From Ascidia mentula (Eukaryota > Chordata > Ascidiacea > Phlebobranchia > Ascidiidae): a stretch of 64,000 bases of DNA. The stretch covers positions 23,772,266-23,836,265 of the forward strand of contig OX387197.1 in the NCBI GenBank assembly GCA_947561715.1, read 5' to 3'. The first letter of the stretch is position 1. Every line of letters begins with the position of its first letter. This document shows positions 23,369 to 33,267 of this stretch, one piece after another. The translations under genes and the position numbers were made by a program. Under the pieces are notes generated by a model. That model worked only from the letters and a program-made list of their open reading frames with translations, made no database searches and had not been told where the DNA came from.

Positions 23369-23674
23369 TCAGGTTAAAGCACGATGACCAGCAGGTGTTT
23401 TCAGGCAATTGTCGACACAGATTTGGTTGTTGCCGCAAAATTCACAGCAATCGCCGTAAACTTTATCAAGGTCAGTTTGCTTCGTTATGCCGTATTTTTC
23501 TTTCTCTTGCTGGGGTATTCCTTGCCAGTAGACGCTTATTTCGTCTTTGCAGTCGGTTACGCGTTCTTGTCGTACCTTGGGTGCGTTGGCGCCTGTGATT
23601 GGAATTGCTGCACTGATTGCGACGAAGATCAAAAATATTATGCACGTTACCACAGAAAAAACCTTCGAAACCAT
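23369..23674 (-). CDS. Secreted cysteine-rich protein, 101 aa
   Basis: It starts MVSKVFSVVTCIIFLIFVAI, a clear signal peptide with likely cleavage after SAA. The mature chain has one lone cysteine (TDCKDE) and a C-terminal cluster YGDCCEFCGNNQICVDNC. The cluster spacing (C, C..C, five residues, C, three residues, C) resembles the end of the BCMA/TACI-like module in the membrane proteins at 27390 and 29173 on the same strand. It has no transmembrane segment. It may be a soluble relative of that cluster; homology is an inference from cysteine spacing only. Confidence 0.5.
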   Translation of the reverse strand: MVSKVFSVVTCIIFLIFVAISAAIPITGANAPKVRQERVTDCKDEISVYWQGIPQQEKEKYGITKQTDLDKVYGDCCEFCGNNQICVDNCLKTPAGHRALT

Positions 23675-25179
23675 TGCAGGCTTTCAACAGTTTACAAAAC
23701 TTTGCCTCGTTCTAAACCTCTGCGTGGATTAGAAAACACAGCGATTTCTTTTTATCTTGTGTGACTTTCAAAATCTTAGCTACAATGTAAACAAGTAGGG
23801 TAGCGCAGCGCTTTTTAAACAGTTTTTTGTTTCCGCTTTCCCAGGTATTTCCCCCTGAACTGGAAACGACTTTGTTACAACAGGAATACAACTATAGCAC
23901 GTGTTTACGTTTGGGATATACGCGATTTTTCTCAACTTCTCCAAAAGTTAAACTGTATACTTTATCTATTAAAGACTCTCAATCCTGATTGAATTTAACT
24001 AGCGCCATTTTTACCGTAAAACATATATGTTTTCGCAAGAAACTGAATCCATGGTCGTGCGATGTGGCAAGGAAGATATGGTAAAAACGCGGCGAAACAA
24101 ATCCGAAGGTGGCCAATTATTCAGCGGTTTTACAGCAAGGCAACAAATTATGGCTACAACAATTGTCGGAAAGGTCGTGTCATATTGGAAAATCCAACAG
24201 AGGAAGAAGATTGGTTTCGAATACAAACTTGGCGTGAATGGTTTATCAGTTGCTCCTTGCATGACGTGATCTGGTATGCGTGGCAAGGATTTGGCGGGAT
24301 TCAGCTAGTTTGTACCGGTTCGTACGAAACGGTTTTGGAAATTTCATTGCGTGGTCCTTTGTCACAACCGTATGTGTTGTAGAACTACATGTTTCACTTC
24401 GAACACTACATTCCCGCGGCTAAAAATGTGCTATTAATAGCCCTGATAATTGTAATTACGTTACAACTTGCAAACGCACGCTTGTTTACAACGCATCGGC
24501 AGGTGGCAATTCAGTAGAACTCGCACATAATCTCGTTTGAAATGGATTCGTTCATATGTCGGTGCCATATGTCGTGGCATGCTGCTAGTGAGAAAACCGG
24601 ATTTTATAATATTTGAATTCCTCCAAATGGTCATAGTTCTCACTGGGATTGAAGAGACGCAACTTTGGGACAAAAGTGTCGTAGCCATCGGTCCGAAATT
24701 TTGGTTTGCGCCATATTCCATAAGTTAAAGCAAGTGAAAGTTTCTTGGGTAAAATTATCGCGATTTTGGAGGGGCAGGCTCCGCTGGCTACTTCTCGGCT
24801 ACTTCAATGTTCGGTGCCTATCATTGTTATATCCGTCTAGATGTTGTCAGGTAATTGTGACTATTGTTTTGGCAAAGAAGGCATAAACAGCTGAATTGCA
24901 TTAACATGTGTAACATAACCTTTGGCTTTCAAATATTCAAATTTTGATGGTCCGAAAATATAGGACGTTATAATTCGTTTCATAAGAGGAGCTTTATTAT
25001 ATATTTCAGTTTCCCTTTTTGAAAGGGTATTTCCAAATACATCAAGGAGCAATAGTACGAGGTTTGTGACCATTCTACAGTAATAGCCTATTATTCATAT
25101 GTAGTATTACCAAGGTGCAAGGCCGATTCAATTCTATTAACTCAAACTGTTTCAATTTGATGTTTATTTATCTGAAAGG
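23675..25179. other. Intergenic with overlapping open frames
   Basis: Between 24011 and 24721 open frames of 60-106 codons occur on both strands over the same bases. None has a recognisable domain, signal peptide or splice context that favours one strand, so I annotate none. The rest is AT-rich. Confidence 0.35.
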
Positions 25180-26027
25180 CAGCAAAAGCAGGATGTTGCA
25201 ATGAAGGAAGCGCAATCGAATCGCAAAAGAGCTTTACCTACAACACACGTGGAAACTTATAAAAGATGAATAAAAAGATTAAAATTACAAAACGCAAGAA
25301 ATGCATAACATCATTTCGAAGAATAAATAAATTGTACATGCAATATTTGAACTAGCATATCCAGCGTGCACAGCAAGCATTTTTAGAAATTGCAAAGCGT
25401 CAATAATCACACAACAAGCATCCATTGTTCTAAACAATTCTTTCGAAGGTAACTCGATAATCGTGCACTTTTGTCAGCACCGTGTAATATCTCTAGTTGT
25501 TCATTGAGGACAGTAGTTAGTCAGAGTCAGAACGATCTCCATGGTTCTCGAATTATTTATGCTTATGTTTCACTTTTGTCTTTAATCTGGTCTTGCTGTA
25601 GCCTAAGTTAGGCTACATTCCATGCGGTTTCGTTCGACTTGTCATCGCATGGTTGGTGATTATTTGGTGGATATCTTTGTCCGTCTTGCGCCAGTTGTTC
25701 GCCCGCCATGTTGTGCTTCGAAAATACAACGTTGTCGTTCTTGTTGTTCTGTTTTGGTTGAGTGCCATTGCTTGGTTCTGTTGTCTTGAGCAATGGCAAG
25801 GTGGACTGGTTGGTGGAAAACGATGATTGTGAACTGCTTGCTAATACCTTACCACCGTTCTTTTCGTTTCCCTTTTCAACGTCTGAAGATTTTGACGTTG
25901 CTTTTGCTCGTAACTTGTAAAGCAAATAACGTGTCAGGCCAATGAGCACAACTGCGCAAAAGCCGTACATAATGTACATTTGCAGCTGCAGTGGCCAAAG
26001 CTATTTCTCGGCGAATTCGGTTCGGTT
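25180..26027 (-). repeat. Tandem duplicate block, copy 1
   Basis: Similar to 26838-27822 over both the coding tail and the 3' flank (shared GGATGTTGCAATGAAGGAAG, AGCTTTA.CTACAACACACGTGG and others). The similarity ends at about 26027, where a TACAATACATACA-type simple repeat begins. This copy lacks the exon part encoding the cysteine module. Confidence 0.75.
25608..25979 (-). pseudogene. Truncated copy of the single-module receptor gene
   Basis: The frame from 25979 covers the transmembrane segment (YIMYGFCAVVLIGLTRYLLY) and the cytoplasmic tail of the paralogue at 27390, with many substitutions. Upstream, in the same frame, the codon matching CAG in the paralogue is TAG. Similarity stops before the cysteine-rich module, which is absent. 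No start codon with a leader exists upstream. It is therefore a 5'-truncated duplicate with a nonsense change. The methionine at 25979 could still permit a short membrane-tail peptide, but nothing supports its use. Confidence 0.75.
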
Positions 26028-26183
26028 ACATATACAGCAATACATACAATACAATACATACAGCAAGTTCGGTTGTTCCTCCCCTGGAAATCACCCGAAA
26101 ACTTGCCTGGTGAATCCCCAGGTTATTGTGTTTACTCTCACAAACGTGTCTGCCTGGCTGTTACGTGACCGGTTCACGTAGAG

Positions 26184-26388
26184 CAGGGGCAGGCAACTTC
26201 TCCAGTCGGCGGGCTTGATATGGGAAAATGAAGTACTTGGCGGGTCGGATCCTGAATCGATACATTAATCGCGTATTTATCCACCTATACAAAGACATTA
26301 TCATGTAAGACCGGAAACTGTCTGCGGGCCCCTCAAAATCTCGTCGCGGGCCAGATCCGACCCGCGGGCCGTATGTTGCCCGCCCTTG
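26184..26388. mobile_element. Non-autonomous hAT element, 205 bp
   Basis: The ends are CAGGGGCAGGCAAC and GTTGCCCGCCCTTG, typical hAT termini. It is flanked on both sides by the perfect 8-base target duplication ACGTAGAG (26176-26183 and 26389-26396). The right part (CGGGCCAGATCCGACCCGCGGGCC) is the GC-rich motif common to many hAT ends. No coding capacity. The clean target duplication means a straightforward insertion event. Confidence 0.9.
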
Positions 26389-26396
26389 ACGTAGAG

Positions 26397-26837
26397 CACT
26401 CAAGGGATATAACTTCTAGTCCCTTTATCGCGTTTTCGTGGGAAAAGTTTTCATTGACATGCATACATAGGTCCTCCTATAGTATAACGTTTCTTAGCAT
26501 TGTAACCAAGCAGATGACTTATGCCCAGATATAATACATAGGGAAGTGGGTTGTATGCATATTTGCACTTTTACGCTTGCTTCTTTCGAAAATTATTCTT
26601 GGGAGGAATTGTCACCCTCGCTTTGGTGTAGTGTGGTTGAGTTTCTTGCTTTAATGGGGGGGTTCGTTACAATTAACGCATCCAGCAGAGGAATTTTGGA
26701 ACCGTTTAAATCAAGCGCGGTAGTTGAACTTAGGCATCTGGTTGTCCTAGCCCGAGGCACGAGCACATTTTCTTACAAAAAGGTCCGGTCAAACTCAACA
26801 ACATAAAATGCTCCAATTTTGACATGTTTATTTTTCA
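26397..26837. other. Intergenic
   Basis: An 86-codon plus-strand frame (26546-26806) overlaps nothing recognisable and has no signal peptide or domain. I see no gene here. Confidence 0.35.
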
Positions 26838-27822
26838 AAGAGGCAAGAAAATGAGGATGTTGCAATGAAGGAAGCATAATTTAAACGCATAAGAGCTTTA
26901 GCTACAACACACGTGGAAAAAAAGATGAAAAAAATACAATTACGAAAGGTACCAGTTGTTTACGACGTCATGCAGTGTTTAATTTTTTTGCAACGGTTTG
27001 TTCATGTCAACAGTTTACAAATTTCTGGCATAAAAATCAGTTGAGAAAATAAATAAATTGTACATACAGTATTCAAACTAGTTCTTCTAGCGTGCACAGC
27101 GAGCATATTTAGAGATTGTGAAGCGTCAGAAAACACACAACAAGCATCCATTGCTCCAAACAATTCTTTCGAAGGTAACCCGATAATCGTACACTTTTGT
27201 TAGCGCCGTGTAATATCTCTAGTTGTTGACAGGCTTCTTTATTAAGGAAAGTAGTTACTTAGAATAGAGGTTTAAATCAGTGGTTCTCAAAATATTTGTC
27301 TTTAAACAGGTCTCAGATAAAATAGTTATTATGTTTTGAACCCCTGCCCCCTTACAAAATGTTTCCCTGTCCACTTGCTGTAGTCGAAGCTAGGCAAATG
27401 TTTTCTGTACGGTTTCGTTCGACTTATCATCAGATGGTTGGTGATCATTTGGAGGATATCTTTGTTCGCCTTGCGACAGTTGTTTACCAGCTATGTTGTT
27501 CTTCGAAAGTACTACGTTGTCGTTCTTGTTGTTCTGTTCCGGTTGAGTGCCATTGCTTGGTTCTGTTGTCTTTAGCAATGGCAAGGTGGACTGGTTGGAG
27601 GACAACGAAGATTGTGAACTGCTTGCCGATACCTTACCAGCGTCCTTTTCGTTTCCCTTTTCAACGTCTAAAGATTTTGACGCCGCTTTTGCTCGTGACT
27701 TGCAAAGTAAATAACATATCAGGCCAATGAGCACAACTGCGCAAAAGCCGTACAATATATACATTTGCAGCTGCAGTGGCCAAAGCTGTTTCCCGACGAA
27801 TTCGGTCGGACACTTAATCTTG
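26838..27822 (-). repeat. Tandem duplicate block, copy 2
   Basis: Counterpart of 25180-26027, holding the 3' flank and the membrane-plus-tail coding part of the intact receptor gene. The offset between the blocks is about 1.7 kb. The hAT element lies between the two blocks, just outside copy 1. Confidence 0.75.
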
Positions 27823-27992
27823 CACATCACAGGGTCACCATTGGTACATAGAGTGACACAATCCTCACATTCTCCAGAAGCACCAACGTATTTGTCAATC
27901 TTTACACACTGGTAAGTTTTTGCTTCTCGTAAACTAAACTTCTCCCTAACCAAAGCCGAAACAACTTCTTCCATATTTTGTGACGAACTCAT
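27390..27992 (-). CDS. Single-pass membrane protein with BCMA/TACI-like cysteine module
   Basis: A 200-aa single-exon frame. Residues about 28-61 form one module, YQCVKIDKYV then GECEDCVTLC then GDPVMCKIKC, with spacing C..C, three, C, seven, C, three, C. This fits the TALL-1-binding type of TNF-receptor cysteine domain (BCMA, TACI). One transmembrane helix follows (MYILYGFCAVVLIGLICYLL) and then a serine-rich tail ending in PPNDHQPSDDKSNET. There is no N-terminal signal peptide, as in BCMA and TACI. A TATATATA lies about 110 bases upstream of the ATG, leaving little room for a missing leader exon. The tail resembles that of the protein at 29173. Family assignment is inferred from cysteine spacing and layout. 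Confidence 0.6.
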   Translation of the reverse strand: MSSSQNMEEVVSALVREKFSLREAKTYQCVKIDKYVGASGECEDCVTLCTNGDPVMCKIKCPTEFVGKQLWPLQLQMYILYGFCAVVLIGLICYLLCKSRAKAASKSLDVEKGNEKDAGKVSASSSQSSLSSNQSTLPLLKTTEPSNGTQPEQNNKNDNVVLSKNNIAGKQLSQGEQRYPPNDHQPSDDKSNETVQKTFA

Positions 27993-29172
27993 CTTTGCAG
28001 TTAGTTCTTGTCAATGAAGTCGGTTTAACAGTACTGTTTTTTCGCAACACCTGTCTGTAGTAACTAAATTGAAACTATGTGAGAAACAGACATTTAGTCG
28101 ATATATATAGACGGTAGTGTTCTACATACCGAAAAAATAACCGACACATGGCACCTTGGGTGGAGCACCTGTGTAGTTTCCCTTTCGTTGCCGTCGCAGT
28201 CGTGTTTGTTTGCTTTCATGAGTCACTCGACTAGCACGCGGCCACAGAGAAAGCACGTGACACCATAAATTGCGCAACACATCTTTAACATTGGATGGGA
28301 ACAGGAGTGTTTTCACCAACTCAATTTGTTGACGCGTTTTGTCCCAAATTGTAATAATTTCATAGATAACTTTGTTGAATACAACAGATACGTATGCGGT
28401 TAATAAAATCTACCATGCTTTCCTCGATATTCAAATCATCATCACTTCAAACCTGACCTGACCACTTTAGTAGGCAAATAAAACAACATCATTTTTTTCG
28501 AAAGTTTTGTTTTCTAATAAAGGCGAAGCAAAAAAGGTAAAGGTGCGGTAACCAACTTCTATAATGTTTACATTGATTAGCAACACTGGTTTTGGACAAT
28601 GGCGTTAAAAGGCCGTGTATTACTTGGAAATTGGTCAGGGTGTGAACAACAGTAGTTATTGCAACAGAGACATACGGGGAAGACGATTCAACTACCGAGG
28701 GAAGCACCCGGTACGTGCCCAGACAAACTGGATTGAACCGGAATGACGACGTTGTTTACAGCGGTACATCGAGTGTTTTTGTTCCCGACGCTTTAACAAT
28801 TGCGTACATAGCTGAGGGATTTTGATGGTCACGTTTACATGCACGTAGCGTTCAAAATATTTTGTGACAGGTAATGCTATGCGTACGCAATTCAATACAG
28901 TAGCGATGGTCTTCTGTTGTTCGCAAGCTCTTCTAGGTATGGTCATGGTAGCCAAACAAACCTGCTGTCGTGAAATGTTAGTTTAAGCGAAACAACACTC
29001 ATTGCAAAATACAGTGTAGTCTTTACGAAATATTTGCTCTGCAAACATGGAAAGTTTGTCACTCGTGGGCAAAGTTCGCATATATGATGCATATGCTCCA
29101 TTTTCATAGCGAAGCAAGCGGGCGGAAATAATATGTACAGATAACGCATTGGTAGGTGCGTTGTCCGAAAGT
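27993..29172. other. Intergenic between receptor paralogues
   Basis: It holds the promoter of the 27390 gene. Short minus-strand frames (28122-28319, 28692-28955) have no recognisable domain. No RNA gene is seen. Confidence 0.35.
28101..28109 (-). promoter_or_regulatory. TATA element of the 27390-27992 gene
   Basis: CTATATATAT read on the minus strand, about 110 bases upstream of the ATG at 27992. A start of transcription about 30 bases downstream would give a leader of roughly 80 nt that contains one 9-codon upstream frame. This supports the methionine at 27992 as the true start. Confidence 0.45.
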
Positions 29173-29883
29173 TTACACTTTTACTCGTGTTTCTTGCGAC
29201 GAATCTTCGGCTGGTTGAACATTCTTAGGAGGAAACGCTGCCCTCGCTTCGGTACTGTGTGGTTGGGTTTCTTGCTTTGGAGAGGGGGTTTCGTCATGCT
29301 TTACTTCCATCAGCGGAGCTTGCGAACTGTTTGAGTCGAGCGTGGTAATAGAACTTACGACTGAGGGTATCTCGTTGTCTTTACCCTTTTCCGCGTCATC
29401 ATATTCGCGCTTTTCCTTCTGTTTTTTCCCGCGACAGCACCAGCACTTACGCACAAATACAGCCATAAGCACTAAAACAACGAATCCCAACACCGCGGAA
29501 ACAGCGATTAAAAGTTTTTGCTGATTTTCATAAATTTCCAGTTGTTCGTCAAGCCGTTGGCTTAGCGGTTCTAGCTGGTAGATTTCTGTGTATATTGTTG
29601 GGCACTTTTGTATGCACATGTTCTGGTCCCCGTTACGGCACAAGTCGTAACAGCTTTTACACTCTCCAGAGTAATCTGGGTACATATGGCCCTTTTTCAA
29701 GCATTTGTAAACGTCTGAATCTTCCTTGCTGAATCTGGTATCTACAGCATACTTGGCAACTGCCCAAATTTTGTTATCCAAAGACATTGTCTCGTTTACT
29801 TTAGCTTTTTGCGCGTCGGCAGTTGAACCAAATCCAACCAAGCACAAAACCAAGCATGTACTGAACATCAATGAATCTGCCAT
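29173..29883 (-). CDS. Type I receptor with BCMA/TACI-like module and TRAF motif
   Basis: A 236-aa frame with a signal peptide (MADSLMFSTCLVLCLVGFGS). An extracellular stem contains one N-glycosylation site. One cysteine module follows at residues about 59-93: YKCLKKGHMYPDYSGECKSC then YDLC then GDQNMCIQKC. Its spacing (C, ten or more, Y.D, C..C, three, C, seven, C, three, C) closely follows TACI and BCMA domains. A transmembrane helix comes next (LLIAVSAVLGFVVLVLMAVF), with a CWCC stretch just inside. The tail contains PKQET, which fits the PxQxT TRAF-binding motif of CD40. Tail blocks EKGK..NE and PPKNVQPAEDSSQET match the paralogue at 27390. I infer a TNF-receptor-like molecule signalling through TRAFs; the ligand is unknown. 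No RNA evidence is available. Confidence 0.65.
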   Translation of the reverse strand: MADSLMFSTCLVLCLVGFGSTADAQKAKVNETMSLDNKIWAVAKYAVDTRFSKEDSDVYKCLKKGHMYPDYSGECKSCYDLCRNGDQNMCIQKCPTIYTEIYQLEPLSQRLDEQLEIYENQQKLLIAVSAVLGFVVLVLMAVFVRKCWCCRGKKQKEKREYDDAEKGKDNEIPSVVSSITTLDSNSSQAPLMEVKHDETPSPKQETQPHSTEARAAFPPKNVQPAEDSSQETRVKV

Positions 29884-31093
29884 ATTAGCTCTTTGTCTCT
29901 CGCTAGACGAAGTTGAATAACAAGTATACTTGATGAATCATAGCTTTTACTCCCTCTGTTTTTCCCCCGGGAAGTCCCGAGTGGTGCTTACAAGATATTG
30001 CGCCATACTGAGCAAGCGTGCGACACCAATGGCCGGTTTACACAGCACGAGCGCAGTTCGGACCACACGCGATGTTTCCACTGTATGTAAACCCATCAAG
30101 GAGTCATTTTAGTCTATTAAACTAGCAGACATAAAGTTCCAACCACTTACAGCAATATCAAGTACTGGTACGGCACACAAACCATTACAATTCAATTCGA
30201 TTTCCTGCGCACCTACATTTCATTTTGTTGCCACATGAATGCGTTGCGCCAACTATACCAGTACATTTGTACATTTCAAGCAGCCTCGATACACAACGTC
30301 AGTGTGTGCCAAAGTGTGCGGGAAATGGGCGAAAACACGCGTACCTTATCCCAGCACATACACGCAAAACAAACAGAGAACGCGCTCCAGAGCATATCAG
30401 CCCAATAGGGTGCCCTGGTGCCAGGATAATTTCGATTTGATTTTTCGGTTTCAGGCGGAACTAATAGAAATTTTTTGAACATTTAAATGCATACAAACGG
30501 ACACTGAAAGTCGCTGCATGCTGCTTGAACCCCAGCTTTCAACTGACGGCACAACAAAACGGCGCCTTATAATAAAAATACATTTACAATATCATTGAAA
30601 ATTTGATAAGCAAAGTGGAGCCAATGATATGGATTGTGTAAGCTGCAGACAGGTGGCCACTGTTTTGACCTAAATCATTGATAATGATAAGGGGCCAAAA
30701 AACGACTCCTCAGAAACGTTGAGGTAGAAAAGTTTAAAGTTGGTATTTGATATCAAACACAAATAAACAATAAAACTTGAACCTGATAACAGTTCGGCGC
30801 ACCCACTTTTTTGTTTGGTTCGGGACAAATCACAAGCAAAGAGTGCCCAAGACCTTACGGCAACAACTGAATGACTTCCACTGCCCCCCTCAAGCAAGAA
30901 GGCAATGCATCCGCGTCCGCAACACTCGCACCTCACAAGCAATGGTGGTCAATGTCTATGCAGGAATTGAAGAATCCTTTACCGAGCTAGAGAGAGCGCA
31001 TTAATTATTTAGCACGGCACTGCAGCGCACTTTCGCCCAAGGCAAATGCCTGCCCAACAATAACAACAGAACGAAGTAGACTGGCTAACGCAG
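29884..31093. other. Intergenic / possible upstream exons of the 31-kb membrane gene
   Basis: Mostly without features. From 30850 to 31080 the sequence is GC-richer, with frames reading TSQAMVVNVYAGIEESFTEL and FSTALQRTFAQGKCLPNNNN. These look protein-like but stop in TAA or TAG and lack clean splice borders, so I cannot place them in a gene. Confidence 0.3.
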
Positions 31094-32113
31094 GCGATTC
31101 GGCAGGCAGCAAATTGGTATTATTTTGCAAAGTGTCCTGGGAGCATTGAATCGGGGAATGCAGCTTTTGGAGAGGTTTAACCGAACCCTGATGGAAATGA
31201 ATTCAACAGTTACTCCTGACAAGTATGCTTGTTTACGTTTATATTTTGTGTGTCTTTATTTTGCAATAACGACATTCATGCAGTATATACAGTTTTTATG
31301 TAATTTTTTTTATGCAGGTATATTATTGTTTAAAATTCTGTCCTTCTGGCACAATTAAACGTAATTTTTATTGACCGACGTTTCATCTTCTATTCAGCTA
31401 TTTCAGCAGGGTTGCCCTAAATAGTAGGTGGAACGTCAGTCAATAAAAGTTACGTTTAATTGTGCCAGAAGAACATATTTTTAAACAATATTATACCTGG
31501 CAGACATAGCACTATATACAGGTAGTAAATTAAATAAGAGGCACATATAGGCAGTAACAAGTCAAATATCACCCGACAATGATTACGTCATAACATAAGA
31601 TAAGTGGTATATCCACAGGAGATCACGATATATGTGTACCGCTTACATGGGAAATGTCCTTACGTTGTGTATCTCGTTATGTTTCTCTCTTGCATTGTTC
31701 TTGAAGTTCTTTTTGTTCGCCTCACACTCGATTTGAAACTTTTGATGGAGGTTACGTCATTAAACCAGATCTGTATGTTCAGAAATGGAACCACGATTGC
31801 ATGGACCGGTGGCGATTTAGACAACAACTCTTCCGACACTGCTCTGGTCGCAGGCGTGTCAGTAAGCGTCGTTCTCTTTCTGGTACTGGCCGGTATTATT
31901 GTCCTTTTGGCCCTGTTGCAGCGCTACCGCGTGGCGCGCCAGAGAGCTGCAATTATGGCAACTCCTGTAAATAGAGGTGAAGATTCGGGGTTGACTGTTG
32001 CTACACAGCAGGAAAACGGTTCTCACACGCTGCCTGATCCGTTTGAAAAGAAGAAGCAGGGCAAAAAAAGACGCGGCAGACTCTTTCGACCGCGCAAAGG
32101 CGTCCTGGTTTAA
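31094..32113 (+). CDS. Unknown single-pass membrane protein, 3' exons
   Basis: Two exons are proposed. The first (about 31094-31222) encodes QSVLGALNRGMQLLERFNRT and ends VTPDK with a GTATGC donor. The second (31783-32113, acceptor CAG) begins NGTTIAWTGGDLDNNSSDTA. They join in phase. The extracellular part is rich in N-glycosylation sites (NRT, NST, NGT, NNSS). One transmembrane helix follows (ALVAGVSVSVVLFLVLAGII), then a basic tail (KKKQGKKRRGRLFRPRK) that ends at TAA. The 5' end is not resolved, and no family is recognised. A foldback repeat lies in the intron. Alternatively the long frame opening at 31604 is used without splicing, which is less likely given its T-rich start. Confidence 0.4.
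31315..31500. mobile_element. Foldback repeat
   Basis: Arms of about 60 bases are inverted copies: TTCTGGCACAATTAAACGTAA near 31345 and TTACGTTTAATTGTGCCAGAA near 31450, with AGGTATA / TATACCT at the outer ends. The TTCTGGCA arm motif is shared with the 12581 and 45251 repeats, so a related family is possible. It lies in the intron of the unknown membrane gene. Confidence 0.7.
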
Positions 32114-33267
32114 AGCATTTCTCCGGGATTTGCATGCAACTGTTACAATGTTCTTTTTTGCTTACTTGTTGTGTGTTGTACAGGCAATATTTTTTGTGTG
32201 ACAGTTGTTGTCATCATTTGCAGTAGATGTTAATACGCATTAATTTTTCGATGAACTTTTTTGTTTTCTAACTTATCGCTAGAAGGCGGTAGACGGCAGA
32301 GTTATTTTTGCAGCCAAGTGTTAAAAATCGGCCATGTCTTTATTTTTCTATAATAGAGTGCTTAATAATTCCTGTAATTACTGTATTTGTTTTTGCAATA
32401 CGGCTGTAAAAGATTCAAGTTCCATTAAACAAAAGTTCTTTGCTCATTGCACAGATTTATCTGCGCATGAAAAGCAAAATTCTCCGAAACTTTCAAGTAA
32501 TTTTTACTGATTCAAAATAGTAGCTTGTTTAAAACAATGATGGTAGTCGGAGATGACTCTCCCGTTGGCCACACGTAGTCTCTGGTAACAAGTGGATCAG
32601 TTACGGTTCAGTTAGTACCCTCTATAGCTAGGTAGATTTAGATTTTGTTGTAATTTAGATTTTTGACGGTGTTCCGAATAATTGGTCTTTAGGAGTGGTG
32701 TAGAAGTAACAGCAACCATATACCTATAAACTAACAAACAAGCTGGAAGCCCGACTATCAGTGCAAACGGATAAGGAAGTTCCAAAATAAACAACCACGC
32801 TTGATAGTCTCAGGCAGCCGCGTATAAACGCTTTTGTGAAATTCTGCGCACGAAATAGGTGGTGACGAAACTGCGAACGTCGCAGATTTTTACGTGTGCG
32901 ATTTTAATGCTTGCACGTATTGCTGCGAACGAAGTGTTGCTTGCGGGAAGTGAGAACGAGAAGAAGACAAGGTAGCAATTCTGTCACGTTTTCAAATAAC
33001 GTTAGTTTGTCCATTGCCACGGCTTTATTTTATAAATTGTACTTAAACGGTTAAAATTTGTTTTTTTTCAACTTTGCTTACAGGTAAGGTGAAATAGTGC
33101 TTTTATAAAATATGAAAATAAGAAATGCATTCAATAATAAAGTTATTAAAGTGTTTAATTTTGTTTTAAGGTCCAGGGGTCCTCAGCTACTGTTTCAAAC
33201 AATCAATAATAATGTGAATAGTAACTTAAATACCTCCTGCTACCAATAAACGAAACACCAAACGGAG
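32114..33267. other. Intergenic; PI3K regulatory gene leader
   Basis: No coding exon. A GAGAAGAAGACAAG|GTAGCA border near 32970 could be a 5' untranslated exon of the following gene. The rest is AT-rich. Confidence 0.35.

Noticed and set aside
24011..24721. Genes on either strand
   Set aside because: Open frames overlap on both strands with no domain, signal peptide or splice evidence to choose between them.
27277..27340. hAT end (CAGTGGTTCTCAAA)
   Set aside because: Only one 14-base end-like match, no partner end and no target duplication.
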